Counted from the stretch's first letter, positions 10,463-22,931 are shown. The stretch is 64,000 bases of DNA from Ascaphus truei (GCA_036426205.1 CM071570.1:48782629-48846628), one strand, 5' to 3'. A program made the numbers and translations. Notes: generated from the sequence alone by a model not told the origin.

Positions 10463-12256
10463 TACTCCCCCTGGTTAATACCCACCGTCCCGGCTGGGAC
10501 CTAAATTTGGTGTACCTTGCGCCAGAAACCTGCAAGAACACCACAATAACATGGCAAACATCATCACATTGACATAATAATGCCAAGCCCATCTCACTCA
10601 CTGACGCAGCAGGGAGCGCTAAAGAAAACGAAGCCACTCTATTTTTGTTACTCAATAATAATGTTGAGGATCTGGCTTCTTTCACCTCCCGCCCCGCGGC
10701 ATCATGCACAGTCACGCTGTATTCCCGTGGTACCCCCCCCCCTCCGCTCATTGCATACACCACTTTTGCATGTACACACTGCGTCCTATCTTCCAGACCT
10801 GCATAAGTTGGGACAACACCTCTGCTCGGTCCTGCATTCCTTTAATGGCTACCCCCTTTATCTACGATATAGTGGCTGATATCGTTTTTAAGCCATCCTC
10901 TCCTCCTATTCTCCTCTATCTCTCTCATTAGAGGTTCCGGGCATACGGGTAATCAAGCCCTGCGACCTTCTGTATTTTGCCGCAACAGCCGTTTCAGCTC
11001 GGCAAGCCCTGGGTCAACTTACTTTCGCACCAGCCGCCCCAGGCAGCACCCATGACAGGGGCTCATCAGTCTCTAACCCGGGTCTCCAACCCTGCGACCC
11101 CTTTGGGATAATAAGGCATGCCTGGATGCGATCCCCCTTATCCTTAGGGCCCTAAGGTATGCCTCGTCATCAAAAGTCCCCGGCAGCCCACCAGTGATCA
11201 ACCCCCCCCTCCCTCTCCTTAGGATAAATCGGGTGCGGTCCGAACCAGGCTACATACCCCTCGTACAACGGCGGGCCCACCACCTAGTTCTCCTTCCGTT
11301 CTTCGAACTAGGTTCTATAGACTCCTCTACTACTCCTCATCAGCAGGCCACCCAAGATACCCACCCCGGAAAGTACCCTCTAACGATTCGCTGCCCTTTT
11401 TTCTACCTTGTCTTTACTCTGTGACCAGTGTCCGCCCTCAATACCCATCGCCACTATACTTTTCCGCTGGGTCATCGAGCCCAGTCGAGTAAACCTCCCC
11501 CTCCACCCTCCGCTCCACTATCGGCTCACTTCCCCATCCAGGCTCCGTCCACCCTGCCCTCATTCCTTCCGTTCTTGGATAGGACCCCGGGAATCCCCTG
11601 ACACCCCCAAACTAAGTGGAACCCGAATGAGAACGGAGTGACGGGGACTGGGGCTTTAACTATGGCCTTGGGGCTAATTTTTTGGAGGGGACGGGTTTAG
11701 GGGCACGGGACCGATCAGTAGGTATTGACAGGTTACGACCTGCTCTCCGCCAATACCTGCCTTGAGTTCGCCACAAAATACTTTCTTGACTTCAGCAGCC
11801 TGGGCTTCTTGTTCTGCAACTTCGAACGCCCCGCTTCCCCCCTGGTATAGGGGATCGCTTTCCGCTGCTCGACCGCAGAGGCGCTGGCATCTCCCACTCG
11901 ATGCCGCTCTGGTCATCCGGAATCCTCCTCCTCCACGCACGTGCTTCGACGCCATCTTGGGTTGGATCCCCAATCGGGATCTCTTCCTCCACAAGGACAA
12001 TCTGGCAACGCCCGTCTGCTGCGCGATCCAGTCTGGCTCTGGACTCGCTCTTCCTTCTCCTCCACCCCCTGGTCTGGCGACAGGCACTGTGTCACTTGTA
12101 ACCTCGCATGATCGGGTGGAATCGTACCCCTTCCGATCCACTAGTCACCACGGCAGTGGGGACTCTACCGTGAACGGGTGTTCACGGTACTGGATGACAC
12201 TCGACTCCGTGTCTCCACACCACGGGAACTGGCATCTCTCCATGGCGTACCAATAG
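10463..12256 (-). pseudogene. Gypsy-B gag-like frame, fragmented (copy 1)
   Basis: Corresponds to the 476-codon frame of copy 2 but is divided among several frames (for example 10458-10763 and 11674-12141). Because copy 2 is open throughout, the breaks may be sequencing error rather than decay. Confidence 0.6.
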
Positions 12257-13345
12257 TATGACAGTCTCTTTTTAGACATCTACTCGACAGCCTACAACAC
12301 TTCCGACTCCGCGTCCGAGGTTCTATCTAAACTTGCCATTCGGCGGCGAGGCATCCATAGGAGACCGACGATGGGCCTCCCTCGGTGATCACCTCCTCCG
12401 ATGGCTGGGTTTCTCTGTCGGGAGCAACCAACCTGACTCTGACTCCGCGGGAACCCTGCACTTCTCATTCCATAGTGCTCCCGGCTGCTCGTCGAGTCCG
12501 GCCATCGGGACAATTTCCCCCTGCTGCTACTCCCACCGCTTGTACCGGTACAAAAGTGGTCATGGGCCATGTACTGCAGTCCACAGTGGGGGCAATCGGG
12601 CCTTCGCTGCCCACGGCTCCGCCCGGCAGTCTGCCTGCAATGGCAAAGAAAATGCCAGTCCCTCTACCTGATCGATCAGGAAAGCCTCTCCTGCGAGCCG
12701 AGAGGGATGATAGAGACATCCGAAACGGACTGCTGGTCCCACTTTAATTATTCAGCAACTAGCAAACAGCCATATTCACCAGCGGAGGCCACCCGTTTCA
12801 GGGGGCTGTAAACTGGTCAATGGCTCCTTCGCACTATGAGGGCAGGGCGGTTTGGCCAACCCCTCCTCCTTCCTTTTCTCCATCATAATCCGGTGGAACC
12901 ATGCAAAACCACATTCCCCCATGGTTTGAAACTGGGGAATGTCTCGTAGACTTGTATTGGGCTGACCCAACCAGGTGCAATGTCATAGGGTCACATGAGG
13001 GCGCGGTCCAGCTTTCTCGCCGCCAATTACCCCCCCTCGGGTGGAAGTTTTCCCTCCGTTGGCCGTCCGCCAATCCTGGGCCCAACATTAGGCAAACTGC
13101 AAAGTTGCAAGCTTCTGAGCATTCCCCACGGCGGTGGTCCCGGGAGACGCGGGACGCCATTTTGGTAAAGTATTTGTCCTTTTCTCCCCATTGAAGGTAG
13201 CCGTCTGGCTGTTTGTTAATTGGGTATATACAAACAAGTCCATTTATGTTCCTCCCCATCGGATTAACACATTCATGTTGCCATTATTCCCCAGGGGTCA
13301 CATCCGAGAACAAAACAATATACAAACAAACGGCGCGCCACGGCT

Positions 13346-13348
13346 AAA
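13346..13348. other. Junction of the large tandem duplication
   Basis: Gypsy-B leader (CACGGCT, equivalent to about 24005) is joined to a Gypsy-A LTR through AAA. The outer left flank of the original LTR is TAGG, whereas AAA is what precedes the inner edge of the right LTR (5587-5589), so the join used either chance microhomology or an LTR-LTR exchange. It may also be an assembly seam. Confidence 0.55.
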
Positions 13349-14383
13349 TGTAGCCCTTTTTGTGGACGTCTGAACTAAGGGACTACGGTGCATAAACCTG
13401 TGGCTTCAGGAGCTCTGAACCTCCGCATATTGGGAGCCTGGGGGTATACCTTTATCACTTGTGGTGCAGCGCCTCCACTTACCCAGGATCCCCATTATAG
13501 AGATTATACCCTGAGCAAGAACCTAACAACAGCAGTATGCAACAGCAACCTTTTTATATCACACAATAACAAATGATATGCAGACTTATCCTATAACATT
13601 TACATACACACACACAACGTGGCTCGGCCACACCTTATTGGGATAGTGTCCTGTACATAAGCAACTCTGCCGCTCTCCTTAGGAGTATGTCTCATAACCA
13701 GTAAAGTATGGTACCATATGCAATTCTCTTAGGAAACCCAATTAGTTAGTGGGAGGCGGGATCAGCGCCTGGTGACCGGTGTAGGTGCACGTGTAGACAA
13801 GGATACCTTCCGGTCACTACGATGACCTTGACACTCCACAGGGCCCCAGTGATAATCCAGCCTTGCGCCGTCTCTCCCTTCTGCAGCACCATCAGACGGG
13901 GAAATCCAAGATGGCGGCCGCAACTCCGCAGCTCCGCATATGAACCTCACTAAAGGGAAACGTCCCTGACGACTATGGGCGTCCTTACAAATACAGCACC
14001 CTACGATGGCGGGGGAAAGACTCCTGGGGCTATGGGCATACCCTACCTAAGCAGACGGGTCACTGACCCTCTGCTCTCGCACCCGAGGTTCCGCCAACCT
14101 CCTCCTTCACCTCCCTCGCTGCTCTGCCCCACCGCCCACACGCATCCGGTTCCTGCATACACAGTCTCGCATCCCATTGGTCCTCAGCCTCAGCTGACCT
14201 TCTCACCATCAGAGTTCATAGTTCAACCCCTTCCAAGTCTCTTACTTAATATTACCCTTCGCGCGCTTCCCTCGCGCATGCGCAGCCCAACTGGTACGCA
14301 GTAACTTCGCTGGCAAACAGGGACAATATGGCGCTGCCTATGTAATTGACAGCGCGGAACCTTTAATATATGCACATCCTTAC
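13349..14383 (-). repeat. Gypsy-A 3' LTR (copy 2)
   Basis: LTR starting TGTAGCCC; the last CA is degraded to CTTACC at its inner end. Confidence 0.85.
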
Positions 14384-15224
14384 CTTCTCGCCCGCCCACC
14401 ATACTCCAGCGTCCCCGATGGACACCTAATCACATATATTAACTATGTACACAACCCTCTCTTCCTAGATTAGGTTACACATCTCATTAAACAGTCCATC
14501 ATAGCTTGCATCCTATGCCGAGCCCACTGCTGAGCCTCATAATGGGTGCCCCAAACTGATCATATGCCATTCGCATGGGGGGTTTGACGTTTCTTTGACT
14601 TCGGCGGGGTTGATCTTCCTCTGCAGAGTGCTCAGTCTCAACTGGTATTTCCATCTCTACCCTTGGGGGTGTTCAGCATTAGCACAGTCTCTTTGGGGGT
14701 GTAAACATGGACTTTGGGGGTCTAGAGCTGACTCACGGAGTCAATTGATCAATGTTCGCGGCCCAAAAGGCTCTTTACACACACCCGTGGCTCTTCGGAA
14801 TGCCTCCACGCCGCGAAGGCCCCTTTTGAGAGGTTCCTTCCATTGGATCCTCAGAGGTGGCAATTTGTACAGTCTCTGGGCCATCCTCTGTGTGTTCACT
14901 CAACTTCTCCATCTTGGGCGTGGCTGGAATTTCCAATTCGTGCCGTCCCTACTTGGTTATGGGAAGCAGATGATTCCTATGCCACACCTTCTACCCGGCC
15001 TTCAGAATCCTTGATTCGGTACACAGGAAGCCAGGCATCTGTGACTCCACCTCATACACACCCTCCCCCGCCCCCCCGGTCGAGAGACCATTTATGCTTC
15101 CCAGGAACACTAAGTTGCGTAGAGGACCGCATCTCCGGGGTGAATTTCCTTGTGACGTACTTTGTGATCGTAGCGCCTTTTATTTCCCGCATTCAATTGC
15201 GCAGTCGTGCCGTTCCAGCCCAAT

Positions 15225-15990
15225 CTATAGGCCAGCTGTAAACTGTCCCTTAGTCGCTGGACATATCGAAGTGCGTCCTATTGGATACCCCCATCGGTAG
15301 ATATCCGCAGGCGCACATCCACCGTAACGGGCTTCTCTTCCGAACATCAGGAAATACGGAGTATACCCGGTGGACTCATGTCGGGTACAATTATACGCAT
15401 GTACCAATGCTTCGACGTGTTTTACTCCACTCCGTCTTTTTCGGGCTCGTCAAGGTTCCTAACATATCTAACAGATGCTATTGAACCGTTCAGGCAGAGC
15501 ATTCCCCTTCGGGTGGTACGGGGTAGTTACGCGATTTGGCAATGTTCAGTAGAGTGAGCAACTCCCGTATCAAGGTACTCTCAAAATCCCTGCCCTGATC
15601 GATGAAGACGATTTGGTAGTCCATAATGATGAAATATTTCTCCCATAGTACTCCCGGGCCCACCGTTACGGCCTTCTGTCTTTCGTAGGGAACGCTTGGG
15701 CGTACCTAGTGTAGTGGTCAGTGATCACAAGAACATTACTAACTCCCCGACTGTCGGGCTCGATACAGAGAAAATCCATACACACCAAATCCATTGGACC
15801 CGAGCTTTTCAAGTGTGCCATAGGAGCCGCCCTGGTGGGCAGTGTCTTTCGTTGTAAACAGCGATTACACCTCCGGCAATGTTGCTCCACAGACTCCCTC
15901 ATTCTCGGGCCATAGAACCTATCCTGTAGTAGCCCAAACGTCTTGTCAATGCCCAGGTGACCATGGTCATCGTGAAGGGCCCTGAGGACT
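15225..15990 (-). pseudogene. Gypsy-A integrase relic (copy 2)
   Basis: Read on the minus strand with one or two frame changes, this gives an HHCC zinc finger (HGHLG, then CRRCNRC), the core start with GPMDLVCMDFL and VLVITDHYTRYAQAFPTKD, and near 15225-15407 the segment [20 protein letters not shown]. The first Asp of the DDE triad is visible; the middle of the core with the second Asp and the Glu is missing or scrambled. Integrase lies only about 150 bp after gag, so protease, RT and RNase H are absent. A single deletion from a standard gag-PR-RT-RH-IN order would explain this. Confidence 0.78.
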
Positions 15991-16139
15991 AGGGTTTCTC
16001 AAACGTTCCGGCAAAAAACACTGACGCCGATCGGGATGGTTGATAGGATATCACCCGATATAGCAAACAATTGTCCATTTCAAACTTCCCAAACTCATTT
16101 AGCAGGAGTTTTCACCAAGTCTCCGGGGGCTCGCTTCAG

Positions 16140-16416
16140 TATAGAAGGGTTATCTTGTTCAGTGGCATACAAGATCCGGCGCCAGTCTGGTCATGGTCAT
16201 AAAATGGTCTTGTACTTGGGCATTGTCCAGGAGAGGAAGCTTTCGGACCTGTTCGGTCACTGTGCCTAACGAGATCATGCGGGGACATTGGCCCAGCGCG
16301 AAAACACGGTTCAAGGGGATCCCGCGCCGTTGGGCCCACTTGCGCACCTCGAGCGCCGAGGGCACCGACATGATGTGGGTTGGTTGCACATAGAGACAAA
16401 AAAAAATGTGGGGCAC
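16140..16416 (-). pseudogene. Gypsy-A gag-like N-terminus, PNMA-like (copy 2)
   Basis: An open frame of about 85 codons starts close to the primer site. It has a W-x4-GIP segment (KWAQRRGIPLNRVFALGQ) followed by TVTEQVRKLPLLD. That pattern resembles the N-terminal region of vertebrate PNMA-type proteins, which derive from Ty3/gypsy Gag. The residues that would form the capsid core and zinc knuckle are gone. The similarity is by eye, so the family label is tentative. Confidence 0.5.
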
Positions 16417-16427
16417 CCCAGGTCTAA

Positions 16428-16445
16428 GATCTCAGCACGCCTCCA
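16428..16445 (-). promoter_or_regulatory. Primer-binding site of Gypsy-A (copy 2)
   Basis: Same 18 bases as 5570-5587, tRNA-Thr-like, two bases inside the 5' LTR. Confidence 0.65.
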
Positions 16446-16447
16446 AA

Positions 16448-17482
16448 TGTAGCCCTTTTTGTGGACGTCTGAACTAAGGGACTACGGTGCATAAACCTGT
16501 GGCTTCAGGAGCTCTGAACCTCTCCGCATATTGGGAGCCTGGGGGTATACCTTTATCACTTGTGGTGCAAGCGCCTCCACTTACCCAGGATCCCCATTAT
16601 GAGATTATACCCTGAGCAAGAACCTAACAACAGCATATATGCAACAGCAACCTTTTTATATCACACAATAACAAATGATATGCAGACTTATCCTATAACA
16701 TTTACTACACACACCACAACGTGGCTCGGCCACACCTTATTGGGATAGTGTCCTGTACATAAGCACTCTGCCGCTCTCCTTAGGAGTATGTCTCATAACC
16801 AGTAAAGTATGGTACCAATATGCAATTCTCTTAGGAAACCCAATTAGTTAGTGGGAGGCGGGATCAGCGCCTGGTGACCGGTGTAGGTGCACGTGTAACA
16901 AGGATACCTTCCGGTCACTACGATGACCTTGACACTCCACAGGGCCCCAGTGATAATCCAGCCTTGGCGCCGTCTCTCCCTTCTGCAGCACCATCAGACG
17001 GGAATCCAAGATGGCGGCCGCAACTCCGCGCGCCGCATATGAACCTCCACTAAGGAAAAACGTCCCTGACGACTATGGGCGTCCTTACTAATACAGCACC
17101 CTACGATGCGGGGAAAGACTCCTGGGGCTATGGCATACCCTACCTAAGCAGAACGGTCACTGACCCTCTGCTCTCGCACCCGAGTTTCCGCCAACCTCCT
17201 CCTTCACCTCCCTCGCTGCCTCTCCCCACCGCCCACACGCATCCGTTTCCTGCATACACAGTCTCGCATCCCATTGGTCCTCAGCCTCAGCTGACCTTCT
17301 CACCATCAGAGTTCATAGTTCAACCCCCTTCCAAGTCTCTTACTTAATATTACCCTTCGCGCGCCTTCCCTCGCGCATGCCAGCCCAACTGGTACGCAGT
17401 AACTTCGCTGGCAAACAGGGACAATATGGCGCTGCCTATGTAATTGACAGCGCGGAACCTTTAATATATGCACATCCTTACA
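16448..17482 (-). repeat. Gypsy-A 5' LTR (copy 2)
   Basis: 1035-bp LTR ending CTTACA and followed by TAGG. Confidence 0.86.
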
Positions 17483-17603
17483 TAGGTATGATGGGCAACA
17501 CTAGAAATAAGTTAATGTAAAAGTATGTTTGTCTGTGTTTCTTATTTTTCTTCTGTATTGTAATGTTGTTGTTATTGTAAACCCAATTTAAAAATAAAAT
17601 GCA

Positions 17604-18046
17604 TGTATGCCGGGTCCCCCGTAGCCCTCTACCTCCTGGAGTGGGTGCGCTAGGCAGCGGAGGCAGGTTCCGGTGCCGACGGCAAGGTTGCATTCCTATA
17701 ATACTGCACTGTATTTGGTTCAGGGCCTAACTGGGGTCTAGGGGGCAAGGTCTGGCCTAGTCCAGGAGCATACTCGCTCCTGAGACAGTACCTCTCTCTT
17801 CAGAGGCTCTGTGGCATCTGCCAATGCTGTCTCCAGCCCTGCAGAGGACATCAGCTCTATAAAATGGCCGCTCACTCCCAATTGGCTGGGACGGCCCATG
17901 TGACCAACTCCGGGCTTCTGGGAATTGTAGTTCCGCTCAGTACATGCAGAGCCATTTCAAGATGGCCACCACAACTTCTCCCGATCCACCGAAACAATAC
18001 AGGGACAGCTTCCCCTCTGCTGGGCAGGTAAGGGGAACCCCGCTAC
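17604..18046. repeat. Possible solo LTR or promoter-bearing repeat (copy 2)
   Basis: Second copy of 6745-7209, with the ACTACAATTCCCAGAAG motif on the reverse strand near 17912-17930. Confidence 0.4.
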
Positions 18047-18339
18047 ATTAAGATAGCAAAAAAGACACAAAATACACAAAACTACAAATGCAAAATACAG
18101 TGCATTAAGTGTATAGGACGTATATTAAAAATAAAAATGCAAGTGCAAAAACAACAACAGAAGGAGTTTGGAGCAATGCTGCTGCCTGGATGTGCTGAGG
18201 TGTGTCCGGACTACACTTCTCCGACAGCTGATAGTACTCCAGCCCCTACTTCTTGGTTTTGCCACAGCAGCTAATGGGAAAGTGTGCCAGACAGCCTCAC
18301 GTGACTTCTATGCATTTCGGAACTGCGTACGCCAAGGGC

Positions 18340-18830
18340 TCAACTATAATTTTTACAATATAAAATTGACTACCGGGTTTAATAAAACTCATATTGATTT
18401 CCTTGACTTTTGGTTACTATTAACCCATATGGCAAGCTAGAGACAGATATTTATCGCAACAAACAGCCACAAATCAATTACTGCAAGCTATGGGTGCACA
18501 CCCCTATGCACAGATTAGAGGTATTCATACCAGTCAGTTTCTATGATTTAACAGACATTTCTCTAGCTGAGAGAGGTTTTTCAAACGAGCAGACGCATTA
18601 AAATCAAGATTTCATGCTAGAGTATAGAGAAAAAGACATTGAACTTGCACTCGCCAATTCTCTCCAATATTTCCTCAGAAGATCTGCTTGTTGGTGCTCT
18701 GATCCTGCAGTTTCACCGCAAGGTATGAGTTTAAGAACAATGAATGGAATTGGAACGACACTCAAAAAAATAGACTTTGTTCACTTGTTGGCATATTTCT
18801 TATTTAATGTCGATTTCTTTTAAAATTTAC
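18340..18830 (+). pseudogene. Penelope-like element RT relic (copy 2)
   Basis: Frames 18168-18440 and 18410-18601 overlap to give FNKTHIDFLD and then ETDIYRNK, the conserved region behind the RT catalytic core in Penelope-like elements. A further segment (REKDIELALANSLQYFL) is typical of the RT end. At least three frame changes are needed. It continues into the hammerhead foldback at 19425. Confidence 0.65.
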
Positions 18831-19410
18831 AGAATGTACAAAGAAGTAGTTTGAGCTTGAGGGGCCCTGAAACGTTTTCTTTTTTTGCGAGTATGTATCT
18901 AACTACTTTTTGTACATTCTGTACATCTTGAACGAAATCTACATTAAGTATGAAACATGCCAACAGGTGAAGAATGAGGAGGAAGTGAGTTTATTTCTTT
19001 TTCAAATACTATAAGGGAGGTCTGTGCAAGGGATTTATTTTTTATATTAACGTCTATTTTATTGCATGTCGGTTCAATTCCATACACTGATGCTGCTAAG
19101 AGCAGAGCATCATTGACCAAGTTGGCACATCGCTTGAAGTCTAAGAGAGGTTCACAGTCTTAGCACAGAGCTAGAAGTCTCTCAGTAGGCGATGCACAGT
19201 TTCAACACAGAGGTGTGTACATAGAAGCATACCTATGAAAGTGTCTGTAGTGGTTTAAAGACTGTAAACGGAGAGTACAAGAATCTGGAAGAAGTAAATT
19301 CAGTTTTGACTGACCAGGTCAGGGAAGGAAATATGAAATTTCATGAACTAGAAAAGGAGAAGAAACTATATCTGAGCATACGCTCCGTAACTGTCGTTGC
19401 ACAGACTGCC

Positions 19411-20427
19411 TACAGAAGGATGAATGTAGAAAGGAAGGAATGGTCACTACTTCCTAGAGCACCAAACACAAGCGTAGTGAATTAAAAGTTCTTTATTGCA
19501 AAAAGCTGGACATCATGAAAAAAGCTCTGGAAACGTTATATCCGTGCAAGGGACTTTATCAAAGATTCTTTGATATAAGTCCCTTGCACGGGATGAAACG
19601 CGTCAGAGCTTTTTTCATGATGTCCAGCTTTTTGCAATAAAGAACTTTTAATTCACTACGCTTGTGTTTGGTGCTCTAGGAAGTAGTAGTGACCATTCAT
19701 TCCTTCCTTTCTACATTTTATGTTACGTTTTTTGAATGGAGCACAACAGGAGTCTCCATTTGCAGCAGGTGATATTCATCCACGGAGGGCGGTTATCCAG
19801 TTGTTAGACACGGAGGAAACCGCACACCGATCCCCGGTCTCAGCACAGCTGATTGTTCTTGGTGCGGCCCCAGGCGATCTGTGCGCGCGCACGCACCATC
19901 ACGTGGGCTCCCAGACCAGCGCAGCCGTTTGCAGAGGCACAGCTCCCATACCAAGTACACCGGTGAGGTGAGGGGTGGGCTCGCAAGCCTACAGCGGAGC
20001 AGCGGTACCTTCAGCCGGCGTCTCCCTCAGGAACGCCATACACGTGATTTCTCCAGCCACGGCATACCCGGTAGCTGTTTATGGTTCATCACGGGGCACG
20101 TCTTCAGTTCTCTACCTGGCTGGAAGGGGTGGTATTTGATACCAGTCGGTAAGGTTAGCATTATTGGGACTTATATGGGTCACAGTTGGTATGACGGTGG
20201 TCACATTTTCCTGTGCCCCTTGTCCACATTTGCTCATTAACCTCCGACTGGTTTTTTCATACTAATATAATCACCCCACGCTTATATTATATGCACTTCA
20301 TAACTTATACCTGCTTGGAGACTCCAATCCTTAGCTCTACCTGGACAGTGATTGCATACTACAACATATGATTGTTTAGCATATGGATCTTAGGAGTTCA
20401 CTCTCCATTTTTTTCTGGATACAGAAG
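19411..20427 (+). mobile_element. Hammerhead foldback element (copy 2)
   Basis: Second copy of 8570-9599. TACAGAAGGATGAA lies at 19411-19424, the inverted repeat at 19423-19716, and TACAGAAG at 20420-20427 directly before Gypsy-B, with GATGAA resuming at 27341 after Gypsy-B. A 14-bp duplication is therefore reconstructed across the later insertion. Confidence 0.65.
19568..19607 (+). ncRNA. Hammerhead-like core, U3/A8 variant (copy 2)
   Basis: Core of the type TTGATAA with stem II TCCC/GGGA, then GAAACGCGTC, which gives a two-pair stem III (A-T, C-G) and a GTC cleavage triplet followed by AGAG. There is one extra T near the core compared with copy 1, possibly sequencing error. Confidence 0.5.
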
Positions 20428-21281
20428 TGTAACGGCTGGACCCCCCTTGTCTGACCCACCCAATCTCACATTGGCCCGTGTGGTCTAACCGGTCCCCATT
20501 ACAAGGTCGTGTGTGGTGATGCACCTGCAAGTAACAGGACTCCTGAGTCTCCCGCTTGGTGTTATAAGAGGATATCATCAGGACAGGTAGCTGAGGTAGT
20601 GGGTACGAGTCCAACTTACTTCATGTGCAGCGCCTCCACCTCATCAGGATCTATGTTTCCGCAGGGAGATGGTCCTGGTGAGGAACTCCTTCTCGGTGGT
20701 GACTGCCACTGTTGAGTAATCTCACACTCACACAGTGGGGGTTTCTTTGAACATGGCATCTTTATTGTAGGTTGGGATGTAGCAGACTGCCCCATGCAGC
20801 TGCCGGCTCTAGCCGCACATCTCTCCGTGCTGTCCGTTTGCCAGGTACGCCCTCCCGTATTGAAGTGGGATACCCTTTCTCCTAGGGAGATCACCACTGC
20901 GCCAGGTCCCTGGACACAGTGTGGCTTAGACAGACTTGATTGGTCACTCTGCTACCGCTAGTTACAGCACTAGGGTCACAAAAGTATTCCTCCAATCCCT
21001 TATGCAGGAGCATACATTTTACCAGCTGCTTCACACAACTGCTGGTTAACACTTGCAACCACTCTAACTGACAGTGTTGTGCCCTTTATACCTCAGGGGG
21101 CAGGCGCATCTCTGATGTCACTATCCAGGGACTCAGAGCATATAGCCACTCCCTTCCTTACACAAGGCACCACACCAGGGTGTGAGGGAAAACCTCCATA
21201 ACTACTGTTGGCAGGCCTGTACTTACCAGGACTTACTGCCAACAGGGAAGATGTATGCAGTCATTATTATGCATGGCTACA
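20428..21281 (-). repeat. Gypsy-B 3' LTR (copy 2)
   Basis: 854-bp LTR. In element sense it starts TGTAGCCATGCATAATAATG and ends CCGTTACA. It matches 9600-10462 closely; 27013-27337 is the same LTR with about 530 bp missing. Confidence 0.82.
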
Positions 21282-21296
21282 TACTCCCCCTGGTTA
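21282..21296 (-). promoter_or_regulatory. Polypurine tract of Gypsy-B
   Basis: On the minus strand TAACCAGGGGGAGTA lies directly upstream of the 3' LTR start TGTAGCC. Confidence 0.65.
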
Positions 21297-21473
21297 ATAC
21301 CCACCGTCCCGGCTGGGACCTAAATTTGGTGTACCTTGCGCCAGGAAACACTGCAAAAGAACACACAAATAACATGGCAAACATCATCACATTGACATAA
21401 TAATGCAAGCCCATCTCACTCACTGACCAGCAGGGAGCGCTAAAGAAAACAGCAGACCACTCTATTTTGTTAC

Positions 21474-22904
21474 TCAATAATAATGTTGAGGATCTGGCTT
21501 CTTCACCTCCCGCCCCGCGGCATCATGCACAGTCACGCTGTATTCCCGTGGTACCCCTCGCTCATTGCAATACACCACTTTGTGCATGTACACACTGCGT
21601 CCTATCTTCCAGACCTGCATAAGTTGGGACACCCTCTGCTCGGCCTGCATTCCTTTAATGGCTCCCCCTTTATCTACGATATAGTGCTGGATATCGTTTT
21701 TAAGCCATCTCTCCCTATTCTCCTCTATCTCTCTCATTAGAGGTTCCGGGACATACGGGTAATCAAGCCCATGCGACCTTCTGTATTTTGCCGCAACAGC
21801 CCGTTCAGCTCGGCAAGCCCTGGTCAACTTACTTTCGCCAGCCGCCCCAGGCAGCACCCATGACAGGGGCTCATCAGTCTCTACCGGGTCATCCAACCCT
21901 GCGGACCCCTTTGGGATAATAAGGCATGCCTGGATGCGATCCCACCTTATCCTTAGGGCCCTAAGGTATGCCTCGTCATCAAAGTCCCCGGCAGCCCACC
22001 AGTGATCAACCACCCCCTCCCTCTCTAGGATAAATCGGGTGCGGTCGAACCAGGCTACATACCCCTCGTACAACGGGGCCCACCACCTAGTCTCCTTCCG
22101 TTCTTCGGAACTAGGTTCTATAGACTCCTCTATCGACTCCTCATCAGGCCCACCCAAAGATACCCCGGAAGTACCCTCAGATCGCCCCACTTGGCTCTTA
22201 CTCTGTGACCAGTGTCCGCCCTCAATACCCAGCGCACTATAACTTTCGCTGGTCATCGACCCATGTCGAGTAATCCTCCCTCCACCCTCCGATCCACTAT
22301 CGGACGTTCCCCAGTCCAGGCTTCCAGTCCGTTCTTGGATAGGACCCCGGGAATCCCCTGACACCCCCAAACTAGAAGTGGACCCGAATGACGGAGTGAC
22401 GGGGACTGGGGCTTTAACTATGGCCTTGGGGCTAATTTTGGGAGGGGACGGGGTTGAGGGACGGGACCGATCAGTAGGTATTGACAGGGTTACGACCTGC
22501 TCTCCAGCAATACCTGCCTTGAGTTCGCCACAAAATACTTTCTTGACTTCAGCAGCTGGGCTTCTTGTTCTGCAACTCGAACGCCCGCTCCCCCTGGTAG
22601 TAGGGGATCGGCTTCCGCTGCTCGACCGCAGAGGCGCTGGCATCTCCCACTCGATGCCGCTCTGGTCATCCGGAATCTCCTCCTCGCACGCACGTGCTTC
22701 GACGCCATCTTGGGTTGGATCCCCAATCGGGATCTCTTCCTCCACAAGGACATCTGGCAACGCCCGTCTGCTGCGCGATCCAGTCTGGCTCTGGACTCGC
22801 TCTTCCTTCTCCTCCACCCCCTGGGTCTGCGACAGGCACTGTGTCATCTTAGTACCTCGCAGGATCGGGGTGGATCGACCTCCTTCCGATCCACTAGTCA
22901 CCAC
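21474..22904 (-). CDS. Gypsy-B gag-like protein, main 476-codon frame
   Basis: Longest open frame of the window. The first 210 residues are rich in Ser, Glu, Gly and Arg and look disordered. The C-terminal half is helical and Trp/Arg-rich (RWWAPLYEGYVAWFDRTRF, then an ERERW-type segment) and ends in RSVYMHKVVYCNERGVPREY. I do not recognise a catalytic motif, protease, zinc knuckle or membrane segment. Position, straight after a primer site and leader in an LTR element, suggests a Gag. An in-frame TGA at 22932-22934 separates it from an upstream 149-codon frame in the same phase, so the true start may be at 23381. The protein family is unknown to me. Confidence 0.55.
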   Translation of the reverse strand: MVTSGSEGGRSTPILRGTKMTQCLSQTQGVEEKEERVQSQTGSRSRRALPDVLVEEEIPIGDPTQDGVEARACEEEIPDDQSGIEWEMPAPLRSSSGSRSPTTRGSGRSSCRTRSPAAEVKKVFCGELKAGIAGEQVVTLSIPTDRSRPSTPSPPKISPKAIVKAPVPVTPSFGSTSSLGVSGDSRGPIQERTGSLDWGTSDSGSEGGGRITRHGSMTSESYSALGIEGGHWSQSKSQVGRSEGTSGVSLGGPDEESIEESIEPSSEERKETRWWAPLYEGYVAWFDRTRFILEREGVVDHWWAAGDFDDEAYLRALRIRWDRIQACLIIPKGSAGLDDPVETDEPLSWVLPGAAGESKLTRACRAERAVAAKYRRSHGLDYPYVPEPLMREIEENRERWLKNDIQHYIVDKGGAIKGMQAEQRVSQLMQVWKIGRSVYMHKVVYCNERGVPREYSVTVHDAAGREVKKPDPQHYY

Positions 22905-22931
22905 GGCAGTGGGACTCCGGTGATCGGGTGG

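Larger units (their letters stand above)
9600..13345 (-). mobile_element. Gypsy-B copy 1, truncated at the duplication junction
   Basis: This matches 20428 to about 24005 of copy 2 with scattered indels: the 3' LTR (9600-10462), then gag-like coding sequence broken into many frames, then leader sequence. It stops at CACGGCT (13345), where the next Gypsy-A LTR begins. The intact 476-residue frame seen at 21474-22904 is fragmented here, mostly by single-base indels. Confidence 0.75.
13349..17482 (-). mobile_element. Gypsy-A copy 2
   Basis: Second copy of the 360-6622 element: left LTR 13349-14383, internal 14384-16447, right LTR 16448-17482. It lacks the 2.1-kb G-rich insert. The right flank again begins TAGGTATGATGG, as after 6622, which shows duplication of a larger block rather than an independent insertion. 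Confidence 0.85.

Noticed and set aside
12333..12811. Several overlapping open frames on both strands
   Set aside because: Shadows of the fragmented Gypsy-B coding region in copy 1; GC-rich text keeps several frames open.
15990..16140. Integrase-before-RT order in Gypsy-A
   Set aside because: RT is absent altogether, so gene order cannot be judged; one deletion from the standard order is simpler.
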